The notes beneath the pieces are model-generated. The model did no database searches and was not told where the DNA came from. It worked only from the letters and a program-made list of their open reading frames with translations. From the NCBI GenBank assembly GCA_002368355.1, contig AP018281.1:1984001-2048000 (forward strand): a stretch of DNA of 64,000 nucleotides, in the 5' to 3' direction. Both the position numbers and the translations under genes were made by a program. The DNA comes from Chondrocystis sp. NIES-4102 (GTDB lineage Bacteria > Cyanobacteriota > Cyanobacteriia > Cyanobacteriales > Xenococcaceae). Shown here in pieces: positions 44,946-54,003 of this stretch (positions are counted from its first letter, which is position 1; each line of letters opens with the position of its first letter).

Positions 44946-47477
44946 GTGAAATTTTATTGGCGATCGCATTTACTAAACAAAGTTATATTCAGTACTGTAT
45001 TCGTTTTAGGCACGATGAGCGAACTATCAGCAAAAGCGATCGCAGTCAATAAGCAGCAACAAGTTAATCATAATAATTTGCAAAAATCATCCATAAAAAT
45101 AGCCCAAGGAATTACCCAAGTCACAGCAGTACAAATTAACCAAACCGAAGAAGGATTAGAGTTAACCTTAGAAACCACCACAGGGGCAAACAAACTAATT
45201 CCCTTAATCTTGCCTCAGGGTAATAATTTAATTATCGATATATTAGATGCAACCCTAGCCTTACCCACAGGTAAAGAATTTAGACAAACCAATCCCACTT
45301 CAGGAATTAAAGAAATCCTACTAACTCAAATAGATCAAAGCAGTTTGCGCTTAACCATTACTGGCGAAAACCAAGCCCCCAGTGCCGAAGTAGTGCCATC
45401 TCCACAAAATCTAGTCTTGAGTGTTACCCCAGAAAAGATAGCCACAGAAACAGCAGACGAAGAAATCGAAGTAGTTGCCACAGGGGCAGCAGAGACGGAG
45501 GAGGATTATGCAGTAACTGATGCTACTACTGCAACTCGTACAGACACACCTTTAAAAGATATTCCCCAGGCTATTCAAGTGATACCGCAACAAGTCATCA
45601 AAGATCAACAAACCAACCGCTTAGAAGATGCTGTACGTAATGTTAGTGGTGTTAGTGCGGGGGATAGTTTCGGAGATAGTGCAGAAAGATTTGTTATTCG
45701 TGGTTTTGCCCAAGATACCACTTTAGTAGATGGATTTCGTCAAGGTGCTTTTAGACAAGCATTACCAGGTATAGAAAAAATAGAAAGAGTTGAAGTTTTA
45801 AAAGGACCCGCATCAATTTTATATGGTAATCTCGAACCTGGCGGTGTGGTCAATTTAGTAACCAAAAAACCTTTATCCAAACCTTTAGCAGAAACAAGTA
45901 TGGAATTAGGTAGCTTTGGTTTATTTCAAACTAGTTTTGATTTCTCCGATGCCATATTTGACAACAAATTACTCTACCGTATCAATGCTAACTTTGAAAC
46001 GAAAGATGGTTTTCGAGATTTCGCACAGGATAGCACCAGTGTTTCCCTCGCACCAACAATTAGTTGGCAAATTGGTAAAAATACAGATTTACTAATAGAT
46101 CTCAACTATCTCGATCGCGCTAGTCCTTTTGATCGAGGTATAGTAGCAATTGGGGAAGAAGTGGCAGATATTCCCTATGATCGCATTTTCCAACAACCCA
46201 ACGATCAATACAATTTAGAACAATTAAGTGCTAGCTATCAATTAGAACATCGTTTTAACGATCAATGGAAGTTACGTAATAATTTCCGCTTTGTTACTTC
46301 AGACACATCTAATTTCACTTTAGATTCCCTATTTATTGACGATTCTGGCATCCTAGAAAGGGGATTTCGTCGTAATGAAGATTTAAGTGAAAACTACGCT
46401 GTTCAAACAAATGTAATCGGGGAATTTAAGACGGGAGAAGTAGAACATCAGTTGTTAGTAGGGGTAGATTTTGATCGCTCAACCAGCGTCGGACAACAAG
46501 CAAGACTACCAGATGATCCTGTATTCCTAATTGATATCTTTACCCAAGAAGCAGATCCAATTCCCAATGTCACACCAGAAGATTTAACCCTTCTAACGCG
46601 AGATGAAAATGTGCGTGCTGACTTGATTGGTTTATATCTGCAAGATCAAATATCCCTAGGTGAAAATATTAAATTACTAGCTGGGGGACGTTTAGATATC
46701 TATGATCAAAGAACTATTGATTTTACAGAAGATCTAACCACCGAACAATCCAAAACAAAGTTTAGTCCTCGTTTGGGCGTAGTTTATCAACCCAGCGAAC
46801 CTATTTCTATTTACGCAAGTTACAGTACATCCTTTAATCCCGATCCTTTCAACTCGACAACTGTGACTGGTGAAGTGCTAGAACCTTCTACAGGTAGTCA
46901 ATACGAACTAGGAGTAAAAGGGGAATTTCTAGATCAAAAACTAACTACCTCCTTAGCTTTATATCAAATTAACCGTAATAACTTTGCCACTACCGACCCG
47001 GATAACCCAGATTTTAGTATTGCTGCGGGGGAAGTTCGTAGTCGAGGAATTGAATTAGATGTCTTGGGGGAAATTGTACCAGGGTGGAATGTGATTGCAA
47101 CCTATGCCCATACTGATGCAGAAATAACCGAAGATAATGACTTTCCCGTCGGTAATAAATTAGAAAATGTTCCGAGTAATAGTGCGAGTTTGTGGACAAG
47201 TTATCAAATTCAGCAGGGAAGTCTTAAGGGTTTAGGTTTGGGTGCAGGAGTCTTTTTTATCGGCGACAGACAAGGGGATTTAGATAATACTTTTACCCTA
47301 CCTAGTTATGTGCGTACCGATGCTGCCCTATTTTATCGTCAAGATAATTGGGAGGCAAATTTAAACTTTCAAAACCTGTTTGATGTAGATTACATCAGAT
47401 CCAGTGAAACATTCCGAGAATTTGTAAAACCTGGAGATCCTTTTACGGTAATAGGTTCAGTTTCTGTTAAATTTTAA
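44946..47477 (+). CDS. TonB-dependent siderophore receptor with AMIN domain
   Basis: The 843-aa outer-membrane protein starts with a GTG and a signal peptide (about residues 1-32). An AMIN domain (about 55-145, QVTAVQINQTEEGLELTLET) is typical of cyanobacterial receptors. The plug follows (about 195-320; TPLKDIPQAIQVIPQQVIKD, RVEVLKGPASILYGNLEPGG, VVNLVTKKPL) and then a 22-strand barrel ending in Phe (VIGSVSVKF). It should import ferric siderophores with TonB/ExbBD. A DUF1636 gene begins 13 bp after the stop, suggesting one iron-linked operon. Confidence 0.93.
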   Translation: MKFYWRSHLLNKVIFSTVFVLGTMSELSAKAIAVNKQQQVNHNNLQKSSIKIAQGITQVTAVQINQTEEGLELTLETTTGANKLIPLILPQGNNLIIDILDATLALPTGKEFRQTNPTSGIKEILLTQIDQSSLRLTITGENQAPSAEVVPSPQNLVLSVTPEKIATETADEEIEVVATGAAETEEDYAVTDATTATRTDTPLKDIPQAIQVIPQQVIKDQQTNRLEDAVRNVSGVSAGDSFGDSAERFVIRGFAQDTTLVDGFRQGAFRQALPGIEKIERVEVLKGPASILYGNLEPGGVVNLVTKKPLSKPLAETSMELGSFGLFQTSFDFSDAIFDNKLLYRINANFETKDGFRDFAQDSTSVSLAPTISWQIGKNTDLLIDLNYLDRASPFDRGIVAIGEEVADIPYDRIFQQPNDQYNLEQLSASYQLEHRFNDQWKLRNNFRFVTSDTSNFTLDSLFIDDSGILERGFRRNEDLSENYAVQTNVIGEFKTGEVEHQLLVGVDFDRSTSVGQQARLPDDPVFLIDIFTQEADPIPNVTPEDLTLLTRDENVRADLIGLYLQDQISLGENIKLLAGGRLDIYDQRTIDFTEDLTTEQSKTKFSPRLGVVYQPSEPISIYASYSTSFNPDPFNSTTVTGEVLEPSTGSQYELGVKGEFLDQKLTTSLALYQINRNNFATTDPDNPDFSIAAGEVRSRGIELDVLGEIVPGWNVIATYAHTDAEITEDNDFPVGNKLENVPSNSASLWTSYQIQQGSLKGLGLGAGVFFIGDRQGDLDNTFTLPSYVRTDAALFYRQDNWEANLNFQNLFDVDYIRSSETFREFVKPGDPFTVIGSVSVKF

Positions 47478-47490
47478 AGGGTAAAACTCA

Positions 47491-47844
47491 ATGACTAAAC
47501 CTGTTTTGTTTGTCTGTAAATCTTGCAATAGTAGCAGTAAGGAAGATTTAGAACCGTCTGAAGGTACTTGTTTAATTGATCGATTGAACGAACTCAACCC
47601 AGATAATAAAATTGAAATTAAAGCGGTAACTTGTATGTGGATGTGCGAACGCCCCTGTGTAGCTGCTTTGTCTGTTGAGGATGAGTTTACATATTTATTT
47701 ACTGATTTACCATCTCAAGAAACTCCTGAAGCTTTATTGCAGGTTGTTGATCTATGTCTTAAAAGTAAAGGAAAAACTATTGCTTATAAAAAATTCCCTC
47801 AAGTGCTGAAATCGGCAAATATCGCCCGTATTCCTGCAATGTAG
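47491..47844 (+). CDS. DUF1636 Cys-rich metal-binding protein
   Basis: The 117-aa protein has a thioredoxin-like ferredoxin pattern with cysteines in FVCKSCNSSS, EGTCLID, VTCMWMCERPC. This suits the DUF1636 family, which often sits beside TonB-dependent receptors and metal transport genes. A [2Fe-2S] cluster is possible. It starts 13 bp after the siderophore receptor stop, so the two likely form an operon for iron uptake. Function is otherwise unknown. Confidence 0.82.
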   Translation: MTKPVLFVCKSCNSSSKEDLEPSEGTCLIDRLNELNPDNKIEIKAVTCMWMCERPCVAALSVEDEFTYLFTDLPSQETPEALLQVVDLCLKSKGKTIAYKKFPQVLKSANIARIPAM

Positions 47845-47870
47845 TTAAATACATAATTAAGACTTAGTTT

Positions 47871-47909
47871 AGAGGTATTGGGAGGAAAATTATTCTACTC
47901 CATACCTCT
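47871..47909. terminator. Likely bidirectional terminator hairpin
   Basis: AGAGGTAT (47871-47878) pairs with ATACCTCT (47902-47909), and inner GGAG (47881-47884) pairs with CTCC (47898-47901). The hairpin lies between convergent genes (DUF1636 and DUF3531). A short T-rich run after it is weak, so the call is moderate. Confidence 0.55.
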
Positions 47910-47955
47910 TCTATACTAAAGCCTTGCAATGACTAGTCCCACCCTAGAAGACGGG

Positions 47956-48399
47956 TTAACTCTCATAAAAAGTATTTCTATTCTCATTAACCGCCCAATC
48001 TTCATTTTCACCGCCGATAATTAATTTATTAATCTGAACAAATTCCTTACTTAACTGATTTAAAGCATTGATTAAAATATCGATCGCCACTAAATCACTT
48101 GTTCCTAAATCAAACCAACATCTCCCCCATACACCTAAATATTCAATTTCTCCCATATTGTGCATTGGAGACATCAGACTATTCTCTAAATCTGCCGTAT
48201 CATATTCCATGTAGCTAATTTCCACCCCAGTATCTTGCACCTGTAGGTTTTCAGCATTAAAACCACCTAGCTTTCCCAGATAAAACCAGGAATCTAGTAA
48301 CTCTTCTATATATTGTTGTTCCATACGAGAAGGAACAGTAGGAAATTCTAACCAAATCCATAAATCGAAAGGATTGAATTCTCTAAATTGTATTTCCAT
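47956..48399 (-). CDS. DUF3531 family protein
   Basis: The 147-aa protein is Trp/Phe/Glu-rich (FREFNPFDLWIWLEFPTVPS, YLGVWGRCWFDLGTSD) and matches the DUF3531 proteins of cyanobacteria and chloroplasts. No membrane segment or signal is seen. The function is unknown. Upstream (48400-48658) lie heptad repeats, so its promoter is unclear. Confidence 0.8.
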   Translation of the reverse strand: MEIQFREFNPFDLWIWLEFPTVPSRMEQQYIEELLDSWFYLGKLGGFNAENLQVQDTGVEISYMEYDTADLENSLMSPMHNMGEIEYLGVWGRCWFDLGTSDLVAIDILINALNQLSKEFVQINKLIIGGENEDWAVNENRNTFYES

Positions 48400-48447
48400 A
48401 ATTTTTAAACAGATGGTTGGTTATTATTTTTTACTTGCTGCTAACTA

Positions 48448-48590
48448 ATTGGTGGGTAGGTAGTAGGTAGTAGGTAGTGGGTAGGGGGTAGTAGGTAGTA
48501 GGTAGTGGGGGTTGAGGTAGTAGGTAGGAGTTAAAATTTACCAAGTACGGGTTAGCGGAGCGTCAAAGCTAACAGCTATTAGCTAAATCT
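48448..48590 (+). repeat. GGTAGTA heptad array with AGCGGAGCGTCA element
   Basis: GTAGGTAGTAGGTAGTGG-type repeats run from 48452 to 48528. At 48544-48577 a GC-rich unit (AGTACGGGTTAGCGGAGCGT then CAAAGCTAACAGCT) matches 29231-29264 near dnaE with a few changes. The array separates the DUF3531 and C15 peptidase-like genes. Confidence 0.8.
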
Positions 48591-48658
48591 GTTAGTCTAC
48601 TCCCTAATACCTTAATCGTATTTATTTTATAAGTTATAGTGCAAATTACTACTTAATA

Positions 48659-49219
48659 ATGTCTATCAAACTTCTTTTAACGTCTTTTCAAACTTGGTTA
48701 CCTCATCAAGTATCAAATTCTTCTGATGATCTATTGGAAATTATCGAAAGCAAACATGATCTTTTTGATGGTTTATTTGTTTTAAGAAAGTTACCTGTTA
48801 ATACTCAAATAGCTAGCGATCGCGTTATCGAAACTATCAAAGTAATTCAGCCTCAAGGTATTATTTGTTGTGGTATGGCAGAATCTAGAGAGTTGTTAAC
48901 CATAGAATCTCAGGCTATCTGTGGAGATAGTTGTATGGTTACGCCTGTCAACCTTAACAGTATTTTAGATAAGTTATTTTATACAAAAATTAGTCATGAT
49001 GCTGGTAAGTTTGTATGTGAAGGTTTATATTATCAAATTTTAAATTATCTTGAAAATCAAAATTTAAATATACCTTGTATTTTTGTTCATGTACCCCTAC
49101 TTAATTATCATAACAGGGAGAAAATAGAGCAGGATTTCATAACTATCATTAGTTGTATGCAGTCTAATTGTGTTGATCTTATTGCTACTAAAAATCCGCA
49201 AAAAATAGAGCCAATTTGA
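48659..49219 (+). CDS. Pyroglutamyl peptidase-like (C15) protein
   Basis: The 186-aa protein resembles pyrrolidone-carboxyl peptidases: LLTSFQTW at the start, GMAESRELLTIE (Glu of the triad region), AGKFVCEGLYY with the nucleophile Cys, and FVHVPLL with the His. The residue after Cys (Glu instead of Asn) and the short length suggest a divergent form; activity on pyroglutamate is plausible but unproven. It stands alone after a repeat array. Confidence 0.78.
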   Translation: MSIKLLLTSFQTWLPHQVSNSSDDLLEIIESKHDLFDGLFVLRKLPVNTQIASDRVIETIKVIQPQGIICCGMAESRELLTIESQAICGDSCMVTPVNLNSILDKLFYTKISHDAGKFVCEGLYYQILNYLENQNLNIPCIFVHVPLLNYHNREKIEQDFITIISCMQSNCVDLIATKNPQKIEPI

Positions 49220-49356
49220 ATTAGATAGTTAACTCTAACATTGTCTTTCTTATAAAGATAATTAAATTAATTTTACTTATCCTATATAAACAATTAGAGG
49301 TGAGCGCACCCTAAAGGACACTACCCTATAACTATCGTACTTTGACCCATAGCAAG

Positions 49357-49400
49357 GTCACGGGCAGGCACGATCTTTTCAAGACAGTGTACCGCGTGAC
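49357..49400. other. GC-rich hairpin-like segment downstream of psbM
   Basis: GTCACG (49357-49362) is inverted as CGTGAC (49395-49400), enclosing a GC-rich loop within otherwise AT-rich DNA. No poly-T run follows on either strand. The block 49300-49400 around it is unusually GC-rich, and I cannot identify it. Confidence 0.4.
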
Positions 49401-49436
49401 TCAAGCAGAAAAAATATTTTATTTTTATAGATAATA

Positions 49437-49547
49437 TTAACCTTCTCTTTGATCTTTATTTGTTTGGATAAAGAGAATGAGTAAAAAGACAGTAGGAACT
49501 AAGACAAACAGAATAGTAGCTACAAATCCAAGATCATTAACTTCCAT
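49437..49547 (-). CDS. psbM: Photosystem II reaction-center protein M (PsbM)
   Basis: This short ORF was read directly from the minus strand. The 36-aa product begins [20 protein letters not shown] and continues with FLLILFIQT, a single transmembrane helix near-identical to PsbM of other cyanobacteria. It sits at the PSII dimer interface in the thylakoid. Its start ATG is at 49547 and the stop TAA at 49437. The ferredoxin gene lies 88 bp upstream on the same strand. The 217-bp stretch 49220-49436 ends in a GC-rich hairpin-like segment (49357-49400) that could act as its terminator. Confidence 0.95.
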   Translation of the reverse strand: MEVNDLGFVATILFVLVPTVFLLILFIQTNKDQREG

Positions 49548-49635
49548 ATAATATCAGCCCCTAAGTAAGTGATTTTTAAAATAACATTCTTATCTAGAAT
49601 ATCATTACTTAGGTTAATAGCTGCATGGATAATCC

Positions 49636-49947
49636 TTATTTCTTGCCAGGCTTGGGTTTGGTGTTGATTTTAACTGAACCATTAACCAGGGTTTGACAAG
49701 CTAAACGATAGTTTTCGGGTTTTTTTCTGAGTTTGCGTTGTTCAAAATCGGTTTTAGGCGAGAGATTATCCATCCCTTCTACTACCTCGACAATACAAGT
49801 AGCACACTGCCCATAACCGCCACAGTTTCTTAATTTTCCCCCCAGGGTATAGATATCAATTTTATTTTGGAGAGCTTTTTCACGTAGATTAGATCCCATT
49901 GCAGCGATTACTTCTTTATTTTCCTTCACAAAGCTAATAGTCGTCAT
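49636..49947 (-). CDS. [2Fe-2S] ferredoxin
   Basis: The 103-aa protein has the cluster ligands Cys42, Cys48, Cys51 ([10 protein letters not shown]) and Cys84 (RLACQT). The C-x5-C-x2-C spacing is that of the adrenodoxin/Isc-like group, not the C-x4-C-x2-C of photosynthetic PetF, so a special redox partner is likely. A Lys-rich tail (KPKPGKK) follows. psbM is downstream on the same strand. Confidence 0.9.
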   Translation of the reverse strand: MTTISFVKENKEVIAAMGSNLREKALQNKIDIYTLGGKLRNCGGYGQCATCIVEVVEGMDNLSPKTDFEQRKLRKKPENYRLACQTLVNGSVKINTKPKPGKK

Positions 49948-50056
49948 AGAAATTCTCTCTTGTTAAATTTTGCTTACTATAATATTAAGAAATCATAAGA
50001 GATCATACATCTATTTTACAGTGTTGTTGATTTTAACTATTAAATAGAAGTTAAAG

Positions 50057-50929
50057 TTAAGGATGCCAATTATATAAATATATTTTATCTGGGGTTACGG
50101 GAGTGCTAATGGCGATCGCTGCTTGATAGTCTGTCGTTGGTATACAGGGATAGATAGACCAATTAGATAGGGCGGTTGTACTACCATCAATTGCTATTAA
50201 CTGGGGATGAAGATCTAGATCTAAGGATATTTCCACGGCGGATAAAGAACCAGATAAACCTGTGCCGACTGCTTTTAAATAGGCTTCTTTGGCTGTCCAA
50301 ATTTTAAAGAAAGTTGTGCTTTGTTGCTCGCTTGTAACGTCTGATATTAATTTAAATTCCCTAGGGGAAAAGAAACGTTGAGCAATTTTAAGTGTGTCGG
50401 GCATAGAACGAGTGTATTCTAGATCAACACCGATCGCTTGCTGATAAGTAAAGCCGTAGAGTGCGTATTCATGGGAATGGGAAACATTAAACTGGAGAGC
50501 ATTATTAGATATTGACGGTTTACCGCGATCGCTATATTCAAATTGTAGGTTGGGGGGGCTAATTTGCAGGTAATTCCCTAATATTTGTCTTAAAATGCCT
50601 CTGGCTGCGATAAATCTTCTTTGATGTTGCTGAAAACGAAATTTATAGGCTCTTGCTATTTCATCCTCAGATAAATAACTAGTTAGCTGCTCAATTGTAT
50701 TTGTAGGTAAATCTAAATTGGCGCGCCAGACATGAACTTGAGAATCATTTAATACTGGGTGTTGGGTAAGTTGTTGCCAGGTTATATCTTGATTATTATC
50801 TCTCACTGAATTATTTCTTTTATTTAATTGCTCAAATAATTTTAAAAAGTGCGATTCACATTGACAATCTAGACCAATGATATAAAATATATTACATAAA
50901 GGTTTCAAATTTATATATTTAATAAACAA
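50057..50929 (-). CDS. 4'-phosphopantetheinyl transferase (Sfp/HetI type)
   Basis: The 290-aa protein has the Sfp-type core: IGVDLEYTRS with Mg-binding Asp and Glu, and FFKIWTAKEAYLKAVGTGLS. It converts apo carrier domains of fatty-acid, polyketide or peptide synthases to holo form, so it could prime the NRPS-like carrier domain at 36650. The first about 60 residues precede the expected start of the domain (VHVWRANLD). The true start may therefore be downstream (for example a GTG at about residue 43). No carrier gene is adjacent. Confidence 0.88.
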   Translation of the reverse strand: MFIKYINLKPLCNIFYIIGLDCQCESHFLKLFEQLNKRNNSVRDNNQDITWQQLTQHPVLNDSQVHVWRANLDLPTNTIEQLTSYLSEDEIARAYKFRFQQHQRRFIAARGILRQILGNYLQISPPNLQFEYSDRGKPSISNNALQFNVSHSHEYALYGFTYQQAIGVDLEYTRSMPDTLKIAQRFFSPREFKLISDVTSEQQSTTFFKIWTAKEAYLKAVGTGLSGSLSAVEISLDLDLHPQLIAIDGSTTALSNWSIYPCIPTTDYQAAIAISTPVTPDKIYLYNWHP

Positions 50930-50959
50930 ATAAAGCAGTAAGTTAACGATTAAGGAATT

Positions 50960-51205
50960 ATTTAAAAGTGGAGAGCGATCGCTCGTTGGCTGATTTAGCC
51001 GAGAAATCCACAGATTATTTGCTTTTCTGGAATAGCCAGGGTGTAGTTAATAGATGCACAAGTTCAAAGCAGTACTATTTTTTATGCCGATAGCTTACCC
51101 AAAACCATCAAAGGTACAACTTCTATTACTGATGAAGAATTTCCTCAATTAGATTTAACTCCTCAACAAATTTTTCAACAAGCAGGCTTAATTAAAAAAC
51201 CATAA
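50960..51205 (+). pseudogene. Possible frameshifted remnant upstream of the RNA ligase
   Basis: Two protein-like frames overlap here. SLADLAEKSTDYLLFWNSQG is read at about 50980-51045. After a shift, the frame VQSSTIFYADSLPKTIKG, then TDEEFPQLDLTPQQIFQQ runs to TAA at 51203-51205 without a start codon. They could be one broken gene, but I recognise no family. It ends 14 bp before the RNA ligase start. Confidence 0.35.
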
Positions 51206-51219
51206 GTATTAAATCAATT

Positions 51220-52301
51220 ATGGCTGATTTTAAAGTATTTAAAACTAAGGCGATTGTCTTCCCTCATTATGGCGCGGATAAATTAGAGCTAGTTAAATTA
51301 GGTAATTATCAGTGTGTTGCCGAAAAAGGATTATATAGTAACGGCGATATAGTAGTATTTGCACCCGAAAAATCTGTATTACCTGAAAATCTTGCAGAGC
51401 CATTTAAAGCTTATCTTATAGGTAAGGAAAAAAATCGCGTTGGCACAGTAAGGCTACGAGGTGAATTGTCTATGGGGGTTATATTACCCTTAAATAAAGT
51501 AGATCCAGATGATCAATTACCTTTTGATGTCGATATTTCTGAACCGTGCAGAATTTTGAGGTCGCCTCAAAATGTCTGCTGTACGGTGCGTCCGCAAAAT
51601 TAGGAATCTATAAATATGAACCACCCGTACCTCAACATTTAGCTGGTGAAGTAGAAGCCTTAAAAACCCTCATTGTAAAAATTCAACATGACTGTGAACA
51701 GTTTGGTATTTATGCAGATCAGTTTGTAGAAGATGAACCAGTTTATCTCTTTGAAAAGATTCATGGAACTCAAGGAGTGTTTATTCAACATAGTGATGGA
51801 ACTCAACAAGTTTCGTCAAAAGGATTATTTAAAAAGGATTTATGTGTTAAAGAATCTGATCACAATACTTATTGGAGGGCAGCGAAAAACTCCGCAATAT
51901 TTAGTGTTTTAAATGATATCTTTCCAAGACAAGAAATCATAGCTTTTGGGGAAGTAATCCCCGTTCAAAGCGGATATAATTACGGTTTAAATCCGTCTAA
52001 ACCTGAAATATTGGTTTTTCGCATTATAGTTAACGGTAAAGAAATTCCCTTCGAGGAGCTACAGAAACTATCAAATAAAATTAAATATGTGCCTTTAGTA
52101 AAACAAGATTTATTCAATGGCGAGCGCATTTTAAAAATAGGCAAAAAACTTAAACATAGTATTTTAGACGAAAATCAAATTGCTGAAGGAATTGTAGTTA
52201 GCCCCCAATTTCCTCGTCAAGCATCGGACGGTACACCTTTGTATTTAAAAGTAATTAGTGATAAATACGCCAAGGTAGAAGATGAAGAAGCTATTAGTTA
52301 G
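51220..52301 (+). pseudogene. RNA ligase (DRB0094-like), reading frame broken by an insertion
   Basis: Codons from 51220 to 51542 encode the N-terminal OB-fold-like part (FKVFKTKAIVFPHYGADKLE, VRLRGELSMGVILPL), and codons from 51596 to 52301 encode the ligase part: FEKIHGTQGVF with the KxxG nucleotidyl lysine and EGIVVSPQF. A 53-bp insertion at 51543-51595 shifts the frame. Removing it restores the reading SEKLGIYKYEPP across the join, as expected of this family. Without it, the second part could only start at an internal GTG (51546). Intact, it would join RNA ends in repair. Confidence 0.82.
51543..51595. mobile_element. 53-bp hairpin insertion within the RNA ligase gene
   Basis: A nearly perfect stem-loop: ATTTTGAGG (51553-51561), loop TCG, CCTCAAAAT (51565-51573). 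Flanking arms are GCAGA (51548-51552) with TCTGC (51575-51579) and CCGT (51544-51547) with ACGG (51583-51586). The length is not a multiple of three. Its GAGGTCGCC core resembles that of the 76-bp element at 6185 but the whole is distinct. It looks like a small palindromic mobile or repetitive element; its limits could be shifted by a base. Confidence 0.8.
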
Positions 52302-52667
52302 GTGTTTAATTATATGGCATAGATATTTAAGAATTGATAATTCCCTCGCCTGAAAAATAAAGGATTAAGGGTAATAATTGATAATTGAATAATACAGTTA
52401 AGGCTTAATATTGCTCTTCTATTTTTTACCTGCTAAATTATTCATGAATAATTACTGACTCCTAAATACGTAGCAATACCCCGAATTGTCGGAAATTAAT
52501 CTTTTATGGTTTACAAAATAGTCAATTTTATTAGTTGATTCTTGGACTATATATTTAGGAGGTTATGCCATTTATACTTAAAGTTATCTTTATGCAAGCG
52601 TGCCTAGTACAAGCGTGCAAGCGTGCCTAAATATTTAAGCTTTGAATCTCAAGCAGGGAAGTTAAGT
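52302..52667. other. 366-bp intergenic region with short AAGCGTGC repeats
   Basis: No gene recognised. AAGCGTGCCTA/AAGCGTGC occurs three times at about 52596-52629 as a short direct repeat. The rest is AT-rich. Confidence 0.5.
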
Positions 52668-53942
52668 TTAATTATTTAATTGGCGTTGTTTGGCTAAGAC
52701 TTGAATTAAAGGATCGTGATCATTGATCACCATATCCCAGCAATTTTCGCCTAGTTGTTCAAGTGCCAGTAAACAGGCATATTTAAGATCGAAGATAGGA
52801 GTATCTAAAGTTGCTTTTAAAATAGGAATTGCCTCGGTTGCTGGCAAATTGCCTAGGGCGATCGCTGCTGCTGCACGGGATTTTTGAAATTGTGGGGAGG
52901 TGTTGTGTAAAGCTTCCAGGATTAAATTATATGCAGGTTGATAGTTTAATAACCCTAATAGTTTAATTACATGGAAATGTGCGCCATAGTCATTATGGGC
53001 TTCTTCGGTATAGGTTTTTAATAATGCTGCTGGGGCTTGCTGGGGATAAGTTGTAAGTAAAGTTTTACTTGCTAAATAACAGCGTCCAAAATCCGTATGG
53101 TAAAGTTCCCTAATTAAAAATTCTATTGCTGGGGGTTGATCGTATTCATGCACCATCTCGATATCCGTCGGGCGATCGCGAATTACTTGATCTAAACTTG
53201 ATTCAATCTGATCAAAGCTGATTTTCCCTGTCTTAATACCTTTAGTAGCCAGGATTTTAATACCCCGTAAACGGAAGGCGATCGAAATAGGGGCAATGGC
53301 GATCGCACTTATTGCTGGATAATATTCCGCATCAATTAAATCTTGAATACAAGCCCGTCTAACATTGACATCACTGTGTTGTAAAAATTCTACCACGCGC
53401 TCCATTTGACTATAATCACCCGTTAAACGAGCTACTGAGGCGATCGCAGCACTAGCAATAGATTGATCTTGATAGTCGCAAAAAGGCTTAATACGTTCAA
53501 TTGCTGGTTGATAATGGAAATTAGCTAGGGTATGTATAATAACTCGATAGGTTTGATTGGGTTTAGTTAAGAGATTGGCGATCGCTTCAATAATATTAGG
53601 ATCTTCCGTAGTAATTTCCCCAATTGCCCACACAGCATTTTCTACCATTAATGGATCTTCCTCTGCCAAACAGGATTTTAAGGTGGGTAATGCTTCTGTA
53701 GCTTTTAACCGCCCCAAACTCTCAACAGCTTTCCTACGGGCGATGCGATTAGCTAAAGCAGGATCTCGATCATCTATCGCTTCAATTAAGGCTTCAATTG
53801 CCCTAGGGGTTGGAAAATTAATTAAATGGGCAGCACCTACATAACGCTCACTAGTCCCATCTTCCGTATCCAAAGGCTGTTTTAATAAAGCGATCGCTTG
53901 ATCTTCGGTTAAATTAAATATATTAGAAAATCTTTTATCCAT
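52668..53942 (-). CDS. cpeY: CpeY-like phycoerythrobilin lyase (HEAT-repeat)
   Basis: The 424-aa protein is built of HEAT-like repeats (about residues 60-410, such as RRKAVESLGRLKATEALP and VENAVWAIGEITTEDP), with the MDKRFSNIFNLTEDQAIALL start and RVIIHTLANFHYQPAIERI segment typical of CpeY. CpeY attaches phycoerythrobilin to a Cys of phycoerythrin alpha, usually with CpeZ. No CpeZ, phycoerythrin subunit or linker gene lies nearby, so it is separated from its usual cpe cluster here. The family (E/F-type bilin lyase) is confident and the CpeY subtype likely. Confidence 0.85.
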   Translation of the reverse strand: MDKRFSNIFNLTEDQAIALLKQPLDTEDGTSERYVGAAHLINFPTPRAIEALIEAIDDRDPALANRIARRKAVESLGRLKATEALPTLKSCLAEEDPLMVENAVWAIGEITTEDPNIIEAIANLLTKPNQTYRVIIHTLANFHYQPAIERIKPFCDYQDQSIASAAIASVARLTGDYSQMERVVEFLQHSDVNVRRACIQDLIDAEYYPAISAIAIAPISIAFRLRGIKILATKGIKTGKISFDQIESSLDQVIRDRPTDIEMVHEYDQPPAIEFLIRELYHTDFGRCYLASKTLLTTYPQQAPAALLKTYTEEAHNDYGAHFHVIKLLGLLNYQPAYNLILEALHNTSPQFQKSRAAAAIALGNLPATEAIPILKATLDTPIFDLKYACLLALEQLGENCWDMVINDHDPLIQVLAKQRQLNN

Positions 53943-54003
53943 TGTTGAATACCTAAACCTAGTTAGAATGCTTAAAGATGAAATTTAAGTAGAAGATGAG
54001 AAC

